Both the position numbers and the translations under genes were made by a program. A stretch of DNA of 64,000 nt from Amycolatopsis sp. GM8 (lineage in GTDB: Bacteria; Actinomycetota; Actinomycetes; Mycobacteriales; Pseudonocardiaceae), in NCBI RefSeq assembly GCF_021653975.1, contig NZ_JAJKFK010000008.1, forward strand, positions 62,001 to 126,000, written 5' to 3'. Shown one piece after another: positions 7,737 to 15,212 of the stretch. The notes below the pieces were generated by a model. It worked only from the letters and a program-made list of their open reading frames with translations. It searched no databases and was not told where the DNA came from. Position 1 is the first letter of the stretch. Every line of letters begins with the position of its first letter.

Positions 7737-8651
7737 ATGGGCGCAGCGCAGCACCAGCCGGACCCGAGCTTGACCGTGGTGATGAGCGAGCGGCGGCAGC
7801 TGATCAACCTCGCGTACCGGCTGCTCGGGTCGCTGGTGGAGGCCGAGGACGTCGTGCAGGAGACGTACGCCCGCTGGTACGCCATGCCCGGGGAGCAGCG
7901 GGAAGCCATCGAAACCCCCGGCGCGTGGCTGACGAAGGTCGCCAGCCGGATCTGCCTCGACCTGCTCCGCTCGGCGCGGGCGCGGCGGGAACGCTATGTG
8001 GGCGAATGGATCCCGGAGCCGCTGCCCGAAGCCGTCGGCGGGACCGACGCCGCCGACCCCGCCGACCGGGTGACCCTCGACGAGTCGGTCAACATGGCGT
8101 TCCTGGTGGTGCTCGAATCGATGACCCCGGCCGAGCGCGTCGCGTTCATCCTGCACGACGTGTTCCGCTACTCGTTCGGTGAAGTGGCCGAGATCGTCGG
8201 CCGCACCCCCGCGGCCTGCCGGCAGCTGGCGTCCTCCGCCCGCCGCCGGCTGGCCTCGTCGCAGGCGCCCGCGACCCCGGTGGCACAGCAGGCCGCGATC
8301 GTCCGGGGCTTCAAGGAGGCGTGGCGGGCCCAGGACATCGGTGCCCTCATCGGCCTGCTCGACCCGGACGCCACGGCGATCGGCGACGGTGGCGGCCTGG
8401 TCAGCGCGGCCCCGCACCCGCTCGAAGGCCCCGAACAGGTCGCGCACTACTTCGCCGATCTCGCCCACAAGGCGGACGAGCTGATGGTCGAGCTGGCGAT
8501 CGTGGAGCAGACCGTCAACGGTCAGCCGGGTCTGGTGGTGCGGCAGGCCGACGCCACCGTGGCGGTGCTGGCGTTCGACGTCGCGGGGGACCGCATCAGG
8601 CACATCTGGGCGGTGCGGAACCCCGAGAAGCTCCGCCCGTGGACGGCGTAA
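7737..8651 (+). CDS. sigJ: RNA polymerase sigma factor SigJ (ECF41) with SnoaL-like C-terminal domain
   Basis: This 304-residue ECF sigma factor has region 2 (LINLAYRLLGSLVEAEDVVQETYARWYAM, ~21-50, then WLTKVASRICLDLLRSARARRERY), region 4 (SMTPAERVAFILHDVFRYSFGEVAEIVGRTPAACRQLASSARRRL, ~128-172) and a fused SnoaL_2-like NTF2 domain (~185-304), whose FKEAWRAQDIGALIGLLDPDATAIGDGGG segment is typical. In ECF41 proteins this extension controls sigma activity in place of a separate anti-sigma factor. The divergent gene is usually the target; here it is a DoxX gene rather than the more usual carboxymuconolactone-decarboxylase or epimerase type. The start is set by GAGGAG six bases upstream. Confidence 0.93.
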   Translation: MGAAQHQPDPSLTVVMSERRQLINLAYRLLGSLVEAEDVVQETYARWYAMPGEQREAIETPGAWLTKVASRICLDLLRSARARRERYVGEWIPEPLPEAVGGTDAADPADRVTLDESVNMAFLVVLESMTPAERVAFILHDVFRYSFGEVAEIVGRTPAACRQLASSARRRLASSQAPATPVAQQAAIVRGFKEAWRAQDIGALIGLLDPDATAIGDGGGLVSAAPHPLEGPEQVAHYFADLAHKADELMVELAIVEQTVNGQPGLVVRQADATVAVLAFDVAGDRIRHIWAVRNPEKLRPWTA

Positions 8652-8678
8652 TCCCTGGAGATCGGGCCCGGAGACGTT

Positions 8679-9176
8679 TCACGCGAACAGGTCGCTGCGC
8701 GCCGCCGCCAGTTTGATCAGGCCGCCGGCGTCCAGCATCTGCAGCAGGAACGGGTCGGCGGCCGCACCCGTACGGGTCGCGCCCGTGTTCTCGTTGCGGA
8801 AATCGCCGGTGGCGATGTCCACGGTGAGTACATCGCCGTCGCTCACCGCGTCCGTGACTCCGTCGAGGGCGAGCGCGGGCAGGCCGATCTCGAAACAGTT
8901 CCGGTAGAACGTGCGCGCGAACGTGTCCGCCACGACGCAGCCGATTCCGGTGGCCTGCAACGCTTTCGTCGCGATCGCCCGGCCCGAGGACTGGCCGAAG
9001 TGCCGCCCGGCCACCACGATGTCGCCCGGGCGCACCTCGGCCGGGAACGCGGGGTTCAGATCCTCCAGCACATGCTTGACGATCTCCGACATCGGCTCGA
9101 ACACGTACTGCGATTTCACCAGCCGGTCGGTCGGGATGTTGTCCCCGAACTTCCAGCAGCGACCCGTGAACCTCAT
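8679..9176 (-). CDS. LeuD-like hydro-lyase small subunit, atypical
   Basis: This 165-residue protein has the aconitase swivelling domain (FGDNIPTDRLVKSQYVF at residues ~11-27 replaces the common DNIDTD). The active-site loop usually reading FGCGSSREHA is GRHFGQSSGRAIA (~57-69): by eye one catalytic Ser and the Arg stay in register while the second Ser becomes Gly and the Glu becomes Ala. It is the last gene of the catabolic operon and overlaps the large subunit at 9173 by ATGA. It surely pairs with that atypical subunit. It is not likely to serve leucine synthesis; its substrate is unknown. Confidence 0.85.
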   Translation of the reverse strand: MRFTGRCWKFGDNIPTDRLVKSQYVFEPMSEIVKHVLEDLNPAFPAEVRPGDIVVAGRHFGQSSGRAIATKALQATGIGCVVADTFARTFYRNCFEIGLPALALDGVTDAVSDGDVLTVDIATGDFRNENTGATRTGAAADPFLLQMLDAGGLIKLAAARSDLFA

Positions 9177-10360
9177 GCTCCCACCTCCGCGGTGAGCACG
9201 CCCGCGACCGCCGAGGCCGCGACCGTCGCCGCCGACGCCAGGTACATCTCCGCCTCCGGACTTCCGTTGCGGCCTGGGAAGTTCCGTGAATGTGTCGAGA
9301 TCATCGCCTCACCCGGCGCCATCGCGCCCATGTTGATCGCCTGGTTCGAGCCGGTGCTCGGCGGGAACCACGTCGCGCCCGCCTCGTGCAGCGCCAGGAC
9401 AAGACCCTCCTGCGCGGCCTCGGCGAACACCTCCCGGCTCGACGGCACGATGTTGAACCGCACCGAAGGATGCACCTTTCGCCCGCGCAGCACCGCGGCC
9501 GCGACCCGGATGTCCTCCAGCCGCCCGCCGCCGTGCCCGCCCAGTTCGGCCCAGCCGAACGGTTTCCCGGCCACTTCGCCCACCGCTTTCAGGTTGCCCA
9601 CGGTCGGCGGGCACGCGACCTGCGGCACGACGTCGCCGACCTCGAACCGCAGCACCCGCGCCGGATCGCCGGTCTCGGCGGCTTCCGCGAACGTGCACTT
9701 GGCCCCGAGATCCACGCACAGCAAGGGAAACAGCCACCGGTCCCAGAACCCCAGCTGCTTCACGTACGGCCCGGTGAACTCGATCGACGCGTAGTTCAGC
9801 TCGCCCTCGCCGATCTGCCCGACCAGCCACAGCGCGATGTCACGCGGCGACGTGCCCGGCCGTGGTGTCCCGGCCAGCTCGATGCGCACCGTCTCCGGCA
9901 CCTTGAACCACGCTTTTCCGTACGGCAGCACGGTTCCCGCGTGCGAGTCGTTGCCGAGCGCCACCGCGAGCGCGCCGGCCGTGCCGTGCACGGGGGTGTG
10001 GCTGTCCGAGCCGACCACGATCATGCCGGGCTCGACCAGCCCGCGCCGCACCAGCACGTGGTGGATGTTCCCGCTGCCGCAGTCGAACAGGTGAATTCCG
10101 TGCTTGTGCGCCCAGTCCCGGTTGAACTGCAGGACTTTCGCCTGCTGCTCGGTCGGCGGCGAGAAGTGGTGGTCGAACACCATCACGACGCGGTCCGGGT
10201 ACTTCACCGTCGCGCCCGGCTGCTTGTCGAACACACCCGCGGTGAGATAGCCGGACAGGTCGTGCATGATCAGCCGGTCCACATCGGCGATCACGATCTC
10301 GCCGGGTTCCACAGTGGACTTCCCGCTCTTGGCGGCCAGGATCTTCTCGACCGTGTTCAT
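9173..10360 (-). CDS. LeuC-like hydro-lyase large subunit lacking iron-sulfur ligands
   Basis: The protein has 395 residues and aligns along its length with isopropylmalate/homoaconitate dehydratase large subunits: GEIVIADVDRLIMHD (~20-34), DHHFSPP (~63-69), VGSDSHTPVHGTAGALAVALG (~116-136), and a C-terminal RNFPGRNGSPEAEMYLASAATVAASAVAG. The three cluster cysteines of the family are absent: the GSC position is H276 within GGHGGGRLEDI, and the PGCxxC motif is replaced by PPSTGSNQ (~333-340). The neighbouring paralog keeps all three. ATG at 10360 overlaps the previous stop. The catalytic loss or change is inference; the missing residues are directly visible. Confidence 0.85.
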   Translation of the reverse strand: MNTVEKILAAKSGKSTVEPGEIVIADVDRLIMHDLSGYLTAGVFDKQPGATVKYPDRVVMVFDHHFSPPTEQQAKVLQFNRDWAHKHGIHLFDCGSGNIHHVLVRRGLVEPGMIVVGSDSHTPVHGTAGALAVALGNDSHAGTVLPYGKAWFKVPETVRIELAGTPRPGTSPRDIALWLVGQIGEGELNYASIEFTGPYVKQLGFWDRWLFPLLCVDLGAKCTFAEAAETGDPARVLRFEVGDVVPQVACPPTVGNLKAVGEVAGKPFGWAELGGHGGGRLEDIRVAAAVLRGRKVHPSVRFNIVPSSREVFAEAAQEGLVLALHEAGATWFPPSTGSNQAINMGAMAPGEAMISTHSRNFPGRNGSPEAEMYLASAATVAASAVAGVLTAEVGA

Positions 10361-11616
10361 CCGTCGACCTCCGCCGGGTGCGCGATACTGCCCCGGATCG
10401 CGGTCGCGGCCGCGGTGGCCGGGCTGCCCAGGTAGATCTTCGAGTCGTAACTTCCCATCCGCCCCTGGAAGTTCCGGTTCGCCGTGGAGAAGGTGGCCTC
10501 GCCGTCCGCCATCGCTCCGCCGTTGCCCGCGCACGCGCCGCAGCCCGGGTTGGTGAGCATCGCGCCGGCCTCGATCAGCGTGCTCACGATCCCGTCGGCG
10601 GCGGCCTTGGCCATCACCGACGCCGAAGCGGGCGTGACGATCAGCCGCACCCCGTCGGCAACACGGTGTCCCGCAAGGACTTTCGCCGCGATCGCGAGAT
10701 CGTCGTACTTCGCGTTGGCGCACGAACCGATGAACACCTGGTTCACCTTCGTGCCGGCGACCTCGTCCACGCCGACCACGTTGTCCACCGTGTGCGGCAC
10801 CGCGACCTGCGGCGTCAACGACGAACCGTCCACAGTGACCGTTCGCTGGTATTCGGCGTCCGGGTCGGGCAGCATCACCTCGTAGTCTCGTGCGCCGGCC
10901 GCGTCGAGATAGTCCACAGTGGTCTGATCGGGTGCGACGAACGCGTTCTTCGCACCCATTTCCATCGCGAGATTGCAGAACGTCATCCGCTCCGAGACCG
11001 ACATCGCTTCCGTGAACGAACCGCCGAACTCGACCGAGCAGTACGTCGCGCCGTCCGCGCCGAGGTCGCCGATCAGCCGCAGCATCACGTCCTTCGGGTA
11101 GGTGCCGGCCGGAAGCCCGCCCTCGACCTGGACCCGGATGCTCTGCGGCACCTTCATCCACAGCTTGCCGGTGACCCACGCGGCGGTGATCTCACTGAAC
11201 CCGACGCCGGTGCCGAACGCGCCCAGCGCGCCGTAGATCGTGGAATGCGAATCGGTGCCGATGATCAGCTGGCCCGGTTTGACGAGCCCGTTCTCCATCA
11301 GCACGATATGCGCGATCCCGGCGTTGACGTCGAAGAAGTGCTTTACGCCCATCTTCGCGGCGAACTCGCGGCACAGCTGGTGGTCCGCGGCGGTTTTCGC
11401 CGTTTGTGCGGGGGAGATGTGGTCCATCACCATCGCGATGCGGTCCACATCGTACAGTTCCTCGACGCCCATCTTCTCCAGCGTGCGGATGCAGCGCCAG
11501 CTCGCGGTGTGGCTCATGTACAGGTCGGGAAAGGCGTCGACGATCTGCCCGGGCTGCAGGTCGGTCTCGCCGGAGGCGCGTTCGAGTGCCTTCTGCGCGA
11601 ACGTCTTCGCGGTCAT
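10357..11616 (-). CDS. LeuC-like 4Fe-4S hydro-lyase large subunit
   Basis: This 419-residue aconitase-superfamily large subunit keeps the cluster ligands C299 (VFIGSCANAKYDDL), C359 and C362 (NPGCGACAGNGG), plus IGTDSHSTIYGALGAFGTGVG (~119-139) and RNFQGRMGSYDSKIYLGSPATAAA. It resembles isopropylmalate/homoaconitate dehydratases that add or remove water on a 2-hydroxy-dicarboxylate. ATG at 11616 overlaps the small-subunit stop (ATGA), and its own end overlaps the atypical large subunit. The operon context (transporter, creatinase-like and cyclodeaminase-like genes) points to catabolism rather than leucine synthesis. Confidence 0.9.
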   Translation of the reverse strand: MTAKTFAQKALERASGETDLQPGQIVDAFPDLYMSHTASWRCIRTLEKMGVEELYDVDRIAMVMDHISPAQTAKTAADHQLCREFAAKMGVKHFFDVNAGIAHIVLMENGLVKPGQLIIGTDSHSTIYGALGAFGTGVGFSEITAAWVTGKLWMKVPQSIRVQVEGGLPAGTYPKDVMLRLIGDLGADGATYCSVEFGGSFTEAMSVSERMTFCNLAMEMGAKNAFVAPDQTTVDYLDAAGARDYEVMLPDPDAEYQRTVTVDGSSLTPQVAVPHTVDNVVGVDEVAGTKVNQVFIGSCANAKYDDLAIAAKVLAGHRVADGVRLIVTPASASVMAKAAADGIVSTLIEAGAMLTNPGCGACAGNGGAMADGEATFSTANRNFQGRMGSYDSKIYLGSPATAAATAIRGSIAHPAEVDG

Positions 11617-12107
11617 GCGTTCCTCCGCATCAGATAGGGGATGAGCCCGCCGGCGGCCAGGATGTCCTTGATGCCCCGCGGGTACGGCGCGAAGTGAAAG
11701 CGCTTTCCGTCCACCTCGACGACCCCGGCGTCGGGATCGACCCAGACCGTGCTGTCCTCGCCGATCGCGGCCACCGCGTCCGGGCATTCCACCGCGATCA
11801 ACCCGGTGTTGATGGCGTTGCGGAAGAACACCCGGGAGAACGAGACGGCCACGACCGCCTTGATACCCGCGCCGGTCAGGCAGCTCGCCGCCTGTTCGCG
11901 GGCGCTGCCACAGCCGAAGTTGCGCCCGGCCACCACGACATCGCTGCGCCGCAGGTGTTCCTGCACCTGGGGTCCGAGCGGTTCGAACGCGTGCGTGCCC
12001 AGTTCCGCCGGGTCGATGCTGACCAGGTAGCGGCCGGGGATGATCACGTCGGTGTTCACGTCGTCGCCGAACACGATCGGCGCGCCACCGGTCCTCGTCT
12101 CCGTCAC
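11613..12107 (-). CDS. LeuD-like hydro-lyase small subunit
   Basis: The protein has 164 residues, with GDDVNTDVIIPGRYL (~14-28) and the canonical active-site loop GRNFGCGSAREQAA (~62-75), followed by GIKAVVAVSFSRVFFRNAINTGL. It is the swivelling subunit for the canonical large subunit encoded immediately downstream. GTG at 12107 is chosen: it overlaps the cyclodeaminase stop (GTGA) and has AGGAG about eight bases upstream. Together the pair should make an ordinary 4Fe-4S hydro-lyase heterodimer. Confidence 0.9.
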   Translation of the reverse strand: MTETRTGGAPIVFGDDVNTDVIIPGRYLVSIDPAELGTHAFEPLGPQVQEHLRRSDVVVAGRNFGCGSAREQAASCLTGAGIKAVVAVSFSRVFFRNAINTGLIAVECPDAVAAIGEDSTVWVDPDAGVVEVDGKRFHFAPYPRGIKDILAAGGLIPYLMRRNA

Positions 12108-13183
12108 GGGCTCGTCTCCTCCAGGAACCAGTCGGTCGGTACGACATGCCCGAGCTCCCGCTCCTCGGCCAGTTTCAGCGCGCGGGCGCACACCGCGGCG
12201 AACTGGATGCCCATGCCGGTGTTGTTCGCGAAGATCGTCACGTCGTCGCGGGCGGCGCGGGCGGGGGAGTCGTCGAGCAGGATGTCGCCCAGTTCTTTGA
12301 TGTCCTCCCACTTCATCCGGCCGCGCTCGACGGGTCCGAGGATGTCGAACTGCTTGTCGTGGTGGACCTGTTCGCGGGAGAGCACGACGATCCGGTCCGC
12401 GCGGTCGAACGTCGCGTCGTCCAGCTCGCGCCGCGTCGCCGTGCCGTCGGGCGAGGTGATCGCGGTGACGTGCGTGCCGGGTTCGAGCCAGGCGCCATCG
12501 AAACACGGGTCCATCGCGGCGGTCGCGCAGGTGACGATCCCGCAGCCTTCGACCGCTTCCCGCGGGCTTTCCGCGGCGACGATCCGCCGGCCGGTGCGCT
12601 CGCTCCAGGTCTTGGCGAAGCTGATGCGGTGCTCGGGCGTAGGGCTGTAGACCCGGACCTCCTCGATCTTCGGACGCACCATCAGCAAACACTCCAGATG
12701 AGCCTCGGCCTGCCAGCCGGAACCGAACATTCCCGCCACCCGAACATCCTCATTGGACAGTTCGCGGATGCCGATCGCGGACGTCGCGCCCACCCGCATC
12801 TTCTGGATGAAGCTGTCGTGCAGGATGGCTAGCGGTTCCAGGGTTTCCATGCTGTACAAGGTGACCAGCCCGACGTACCGGCCGCCGGGTGCGGCCGGGA
12901 TCAGGCGGCGCCGCTTGACCCCGCTGGCCAGCGTCTCGACCCCGGCGATGTCCGACGTGATGCGCAGCGCCCACACTCCACTTGAGACATTCCCGCCCTC
13001 CTGGGACTTGAAGCGGAACCGGAAACCGGGATGCCGCGGGTCCTCGACGGGGAAGTACGTGTGGTTGCGGGGCCGGTTCGCGCCCAGGCCCGAGGACAGC
13101 TCGCGATACGCGGTCTCCAGCGCGTCGATGGTCTCATCGGGCGTGAGCACCTTCTCGATGTCCGCATTGGACAGAATCCTCAT
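12104..13183 (-). CDS. Ornithine cyclodeaminase / mu-crystallin family enzyme
   Basis: The protein has 359 residues. The N-terminal dimerisation part has LSNADIEKVLTPDETIDALETAYRELS, and the Rossmann fold carries VRVAGMFGSGWQAEAHLECLLMVRP (~131-155), an NAD(P)-binding GxGxQA variant, then EEVRVYSPTPEHRISFAKTW. Family members include ornithine cyclodeaminase, ketimine and pyrroline-carboxylate reductases, alanine dehydrogenase and metallophore synthases. The Lys-rich substrate motif RVGATSAIG (~111-119) is present. It overlaps genes on both sides by four bases. It probably makes or breaks a C-N bond on the operon's substrate; the exact reaction cannot be read. Confidence 0.87.
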   Translation of the reverse strand: MRILSNADIEKVLTPDETIDALETAYRELSSGLGANRPRNHTYFPVEDPRHPGFRFRFKSQEGGNVSSGVWALRITSDIAGVETLASGVKRRRLIPAAPGGRYVGLVTLYSMETLEPLAILHDSFIQKMRVGATSAIGIRELSNEDVRVAGMFGSGWQAEAHLECLLMVRPKIEEVRVYSPTPEHRISFAKTWSERTGRRIVAAESPREAVEGCGIVTCATAAMDPCFDGAWLEPGTHVTAITSPDGTATRRELDDATFDRADRIVVLSREQVHHDKQFDILGPVERGRMKWEDIKELGDILLDDSPARAARDDVTIFANNTGMGIQFAAVCARALKLAEERELGHVVPTDWFLEETSP

Positions 13184-14088
13184 GAGGTGAGGACCTCCTT
13201 TCCGGAATCCGTGACGAGCACGGTGTCGGCGGCGACGGCGCCGTCCCGTTCGATCGCGACCACAACGACCTCACCGGCACTCAGGACGCGGTCGGTGGGC
13301 TGGCCGACATACTCGCCGCCGGTGGACAGATCGACGTGATGCACCACGCGGGCGCCGGGAATCGAACCGGTTTTCACACCGTCGCCGACCGCGTCCACGG
13401 CTTTTTCGAGATCGGCGGCCAGCGACTCGTCGCGGGCCACGCGCAGCCAGTTGTTGCGGTACTGCCCGGTGATCTCGACCGACGTCGCCGTGGGCCGCAC
13501 CAAGACATCGGTGAACCCGGCGTCGCGGACGATTTGCTCGACGTCAGAAACGTTGCCGGTGAAGGCGGCCTCGGCCAGCACCGCACCCGCCTGCCGCAGC
13601 AGGGTCTTCTCGGGCTCGGACGGCCGCAGGCGCAGCTGCCGGACGAGACCGTCGAGCGGCCGCACCACCCAGCCCGGGGCCGCGTGGGTGACTTCGTCGA
13701 TCAGCGCCGTGGGCCACAGGCCCGCGTCGACGAGACCGAGCGTGCCGGGCTCCCGATCCGCGAGCAGGGCCGACACCAACGCGCCGAAAGCCTTGCCACT
13801 GCGCAGATCCGTGAGCGTGGACGTGCGGCGCATCCAGGTGTGCACCCGCGGCGACAGCTTCGTCAGCAGCGCGGGAGCACCATCGGCCGGGATCGCGAGC
13901 AGGCCCTCGTTCCAATAGATGCACAGGTTCGTCAGGTACGCGATGTCGTCGGACCGGTACACGTCGCCGTAGACGAGCGCGACCTCGATCCCGTCCGCGG
14001 TCAGCCGCTCGCGTACCCGGTCGATCCGTTGGTGCCATTCGTTTTCCGGGATCTCCGCGGGGTCGAGGACGACGAGACCTCGCTTCAT
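13180..14088 (-). CDS. Creatinase/prolidase N-domain protein with truncated, metal-site-less C-half
   Basis: The protein has 302 residues. Residues ~10-150 look like the creatinase/prolidase N-terminal domain (RIDRVRERLTADGIEVALVYGDVYRSDDIAYLTNLCIYWNEGLLAIP, ... LGLVDAGLWPTALIDEV). The C-terminal half is about 100 residues shorter than a full pita-bread catalytic domain, and none of the Asp/His/Glu metal ligands is visible. It starts ATG at 14088, sharing one base with the upstream stop (TGATG), and overlaps the cyclodeaminase start. It may be a partner or regulatory subunit of the longer M24 protein just upstream; this is inference. Confidence 0.7.
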   Translation of the reverse strand: MKRGLVVLDPAEIPENEWHQRIDRVRERLTADGIEVALVYGDVYRSDDIAYLTNLCIYWNEGLLAIPADGAPALLTKLSPRVHTWMRRTSTLTDLRSGKAFGALVSALLADREPGTLGLVDAGLWPTALIDEVTHAAPGWVVRPLDGLVRQLRLRPSEPEKTLLRQAGAVLAEAAFTGNVSDVEQIVRDAGFTDVLVRPTATSVEITGQYRNNWLRVARDESLAADLEKAVDAVGDGVKTGSIPGARVVHHVDLSTGGEYVGQPTDRVLSAGEVVVVAIERDGAVAADTVLVTDSGKEVLTS

Positions 14089-15212
14089 CAGGCGTTCACC
14101 TCGCTGGTCTGGAAGAGCTTGCGCTCGGTTTCGACAAGGACCTCGCACCCGGTGGCGGTCACCCGCACCGGGTCGCCGAGCACGTGATAGCCCGCGATAG
14201 GCGTGAACGTGTTGGGGTGAATGATGAACACGGCGTTCTCCGGCAGCACCGTGTGGTTGCCCTCGATGATCGGCGTCTCGTCGAGATGCAGCCCGTGCCC
14301 GTGCCCGCGGACCCGGGTGTACTGGCTCGTGCAGTACTCGCCGTAGCCCTCGCTGCGGAAGACGTCGTTCTGCGCCACGGCCACCTCGTGCGCGGTGATC
14401 CCCGGTTTCACCACCGACATCCCGGCTTCGACGGCCTCGTTGAACAGGTCGAACGAGCGTTTCTGCGCGTCGCTGGCCTTGCCCACCACCGCGGACCGGC
14501 AGATCTGCAGCCAGTAGCCGTCCATCTGCGGGGTCAGCTCGGTGCGGACCATGTCGCCGTCTTCGAGCAGCCGCGCCGAGGGCGGGGTCATGCCGCGCAC
14601 TTCGTCCTTTCCGGACGCGATGAGCATGAAATTGTCTTCCGCGCCAAGGCGTTTGATCTCGGCCTCGACGGCGGCGACGATCCGGTACTCGGGCAGGCCG
14701 GGTTCAAGGACGTCGACGAACGCCTGCCAGCCCGCGGCACACACCTGGGCGCTGCGCCGCATCCGCGCCAGTTCCCACTCGCTCTTCACCATCCGCGCGG
14801 CGTCCAGCAGCGCCGTGGCGGACACGATCTCCGCACCGGGCAAGGCTTCGCGGATCAGGTTCAGCAGCATCGACGGCAGCAGTTCGAGATGCGCCATGCC
14901 GATCCGCTTCGCCCCGCTGTCCCGCAACCGGTCCAGGTCGGGCGCGGTCATGTCCAGGAAGTGCGCGTCGGTGACCCAGCCGCGTTCGGTGATGGCCGCC
15001 GCATCCTGAGACCGCGTCGAGTACGCGCTCGGCTCGCCGGTCGCGGGCAGGGCCACGAAAGCCGCGCTGCCCGTCACCCGCGCGTCGGACAGGTAGCGCA
15101 CGTTCTCGCGGCGCCAGCCCGGTCCGAACGCGAGCAGCAGGTCCAGCCCGCCCTCGGCCATGCCGTCGCGGACCTTGCGGTACCGCAGGTCCCGCTCTTC
15201 CAGGTCAGTCAT
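14088..15212 (-). CDS. M24-family creatinase/prolidase-like hydrolase with degenerate metal site
   Basis: This 374-residue protein has an N-terminal creatinase domain and a C-terminal pita-bread domain. MVRTELTPQMDGYWLQICRSAVVG (~221-244) aligns with the metal-binding DxG...DxTRT block, but the Asp ligands read Glu and Gln. RGHGHGLHLDETP keeps the catalytic His. NAVFIIHPNTF has His where metal enzymes have Glu. Loss of metal ligands with retention of His is the pattern of creatinase-type C-N hydrolases, so a non-peptidase role on a small amide or guanidine-like compound is likely. It overlaps MFS and creatinase-like neighbours. Confidence 0.82.
   Translation of the reverse strand: MTDLEERDLRYRKVRDGMAEGGLDLLLAFGPGWRRENVRYLSDARVTGSAAFVALPATGEPSAYSTRSQDAAAITERGWVTDAHFLDMTAPDLDRLRDSGAKRIGMAHLELLPSMLLNLIREALPGAEIVSATALLDAARMVKSEWELARMRRSAQVCAAGWQAFVDVLEPGLPEYRIVAAVEAEIKRLGAEDNFMLIASGKDEVRGMTPPSARLLEDGDMVRTELTPQMDGYWLQICRSAVVGKASDAQKRSFDLFNEAVEAGMSVVKPGITAHEVAVAQNDVFRSEGYGEYCTSQYTRVRGHGHGLHLDETPIIEGNHTVLPENAVFIIHPNTFTPIAGYHVLGDPVRVTATGCEVLVETERKLFQTSEVNA

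Noticed and set aside
9173-10360. Aconitase X (AcnX) type cis-3-hydroxyproline dehydratase
   Set aside because: The N-terminal and central motifs are of the LeuC type, not the AcnX type.
8679-12107. Leucine biosynthesis leuCD genes
   Set aside because: Two pairs inside an MFS/MarR catabolic operon, with no other leucine genes, argue against a biosynthetic role.
8679-15212. Ectoine or hydroxyectoine degradation operon
   Set aside because: Creatinase-fold and cyclodeaminase-family genes recall it, but the threonine-dehydratase-like, EutA and deacetylase genes are missing and two LeuCD pairs are unexplained.
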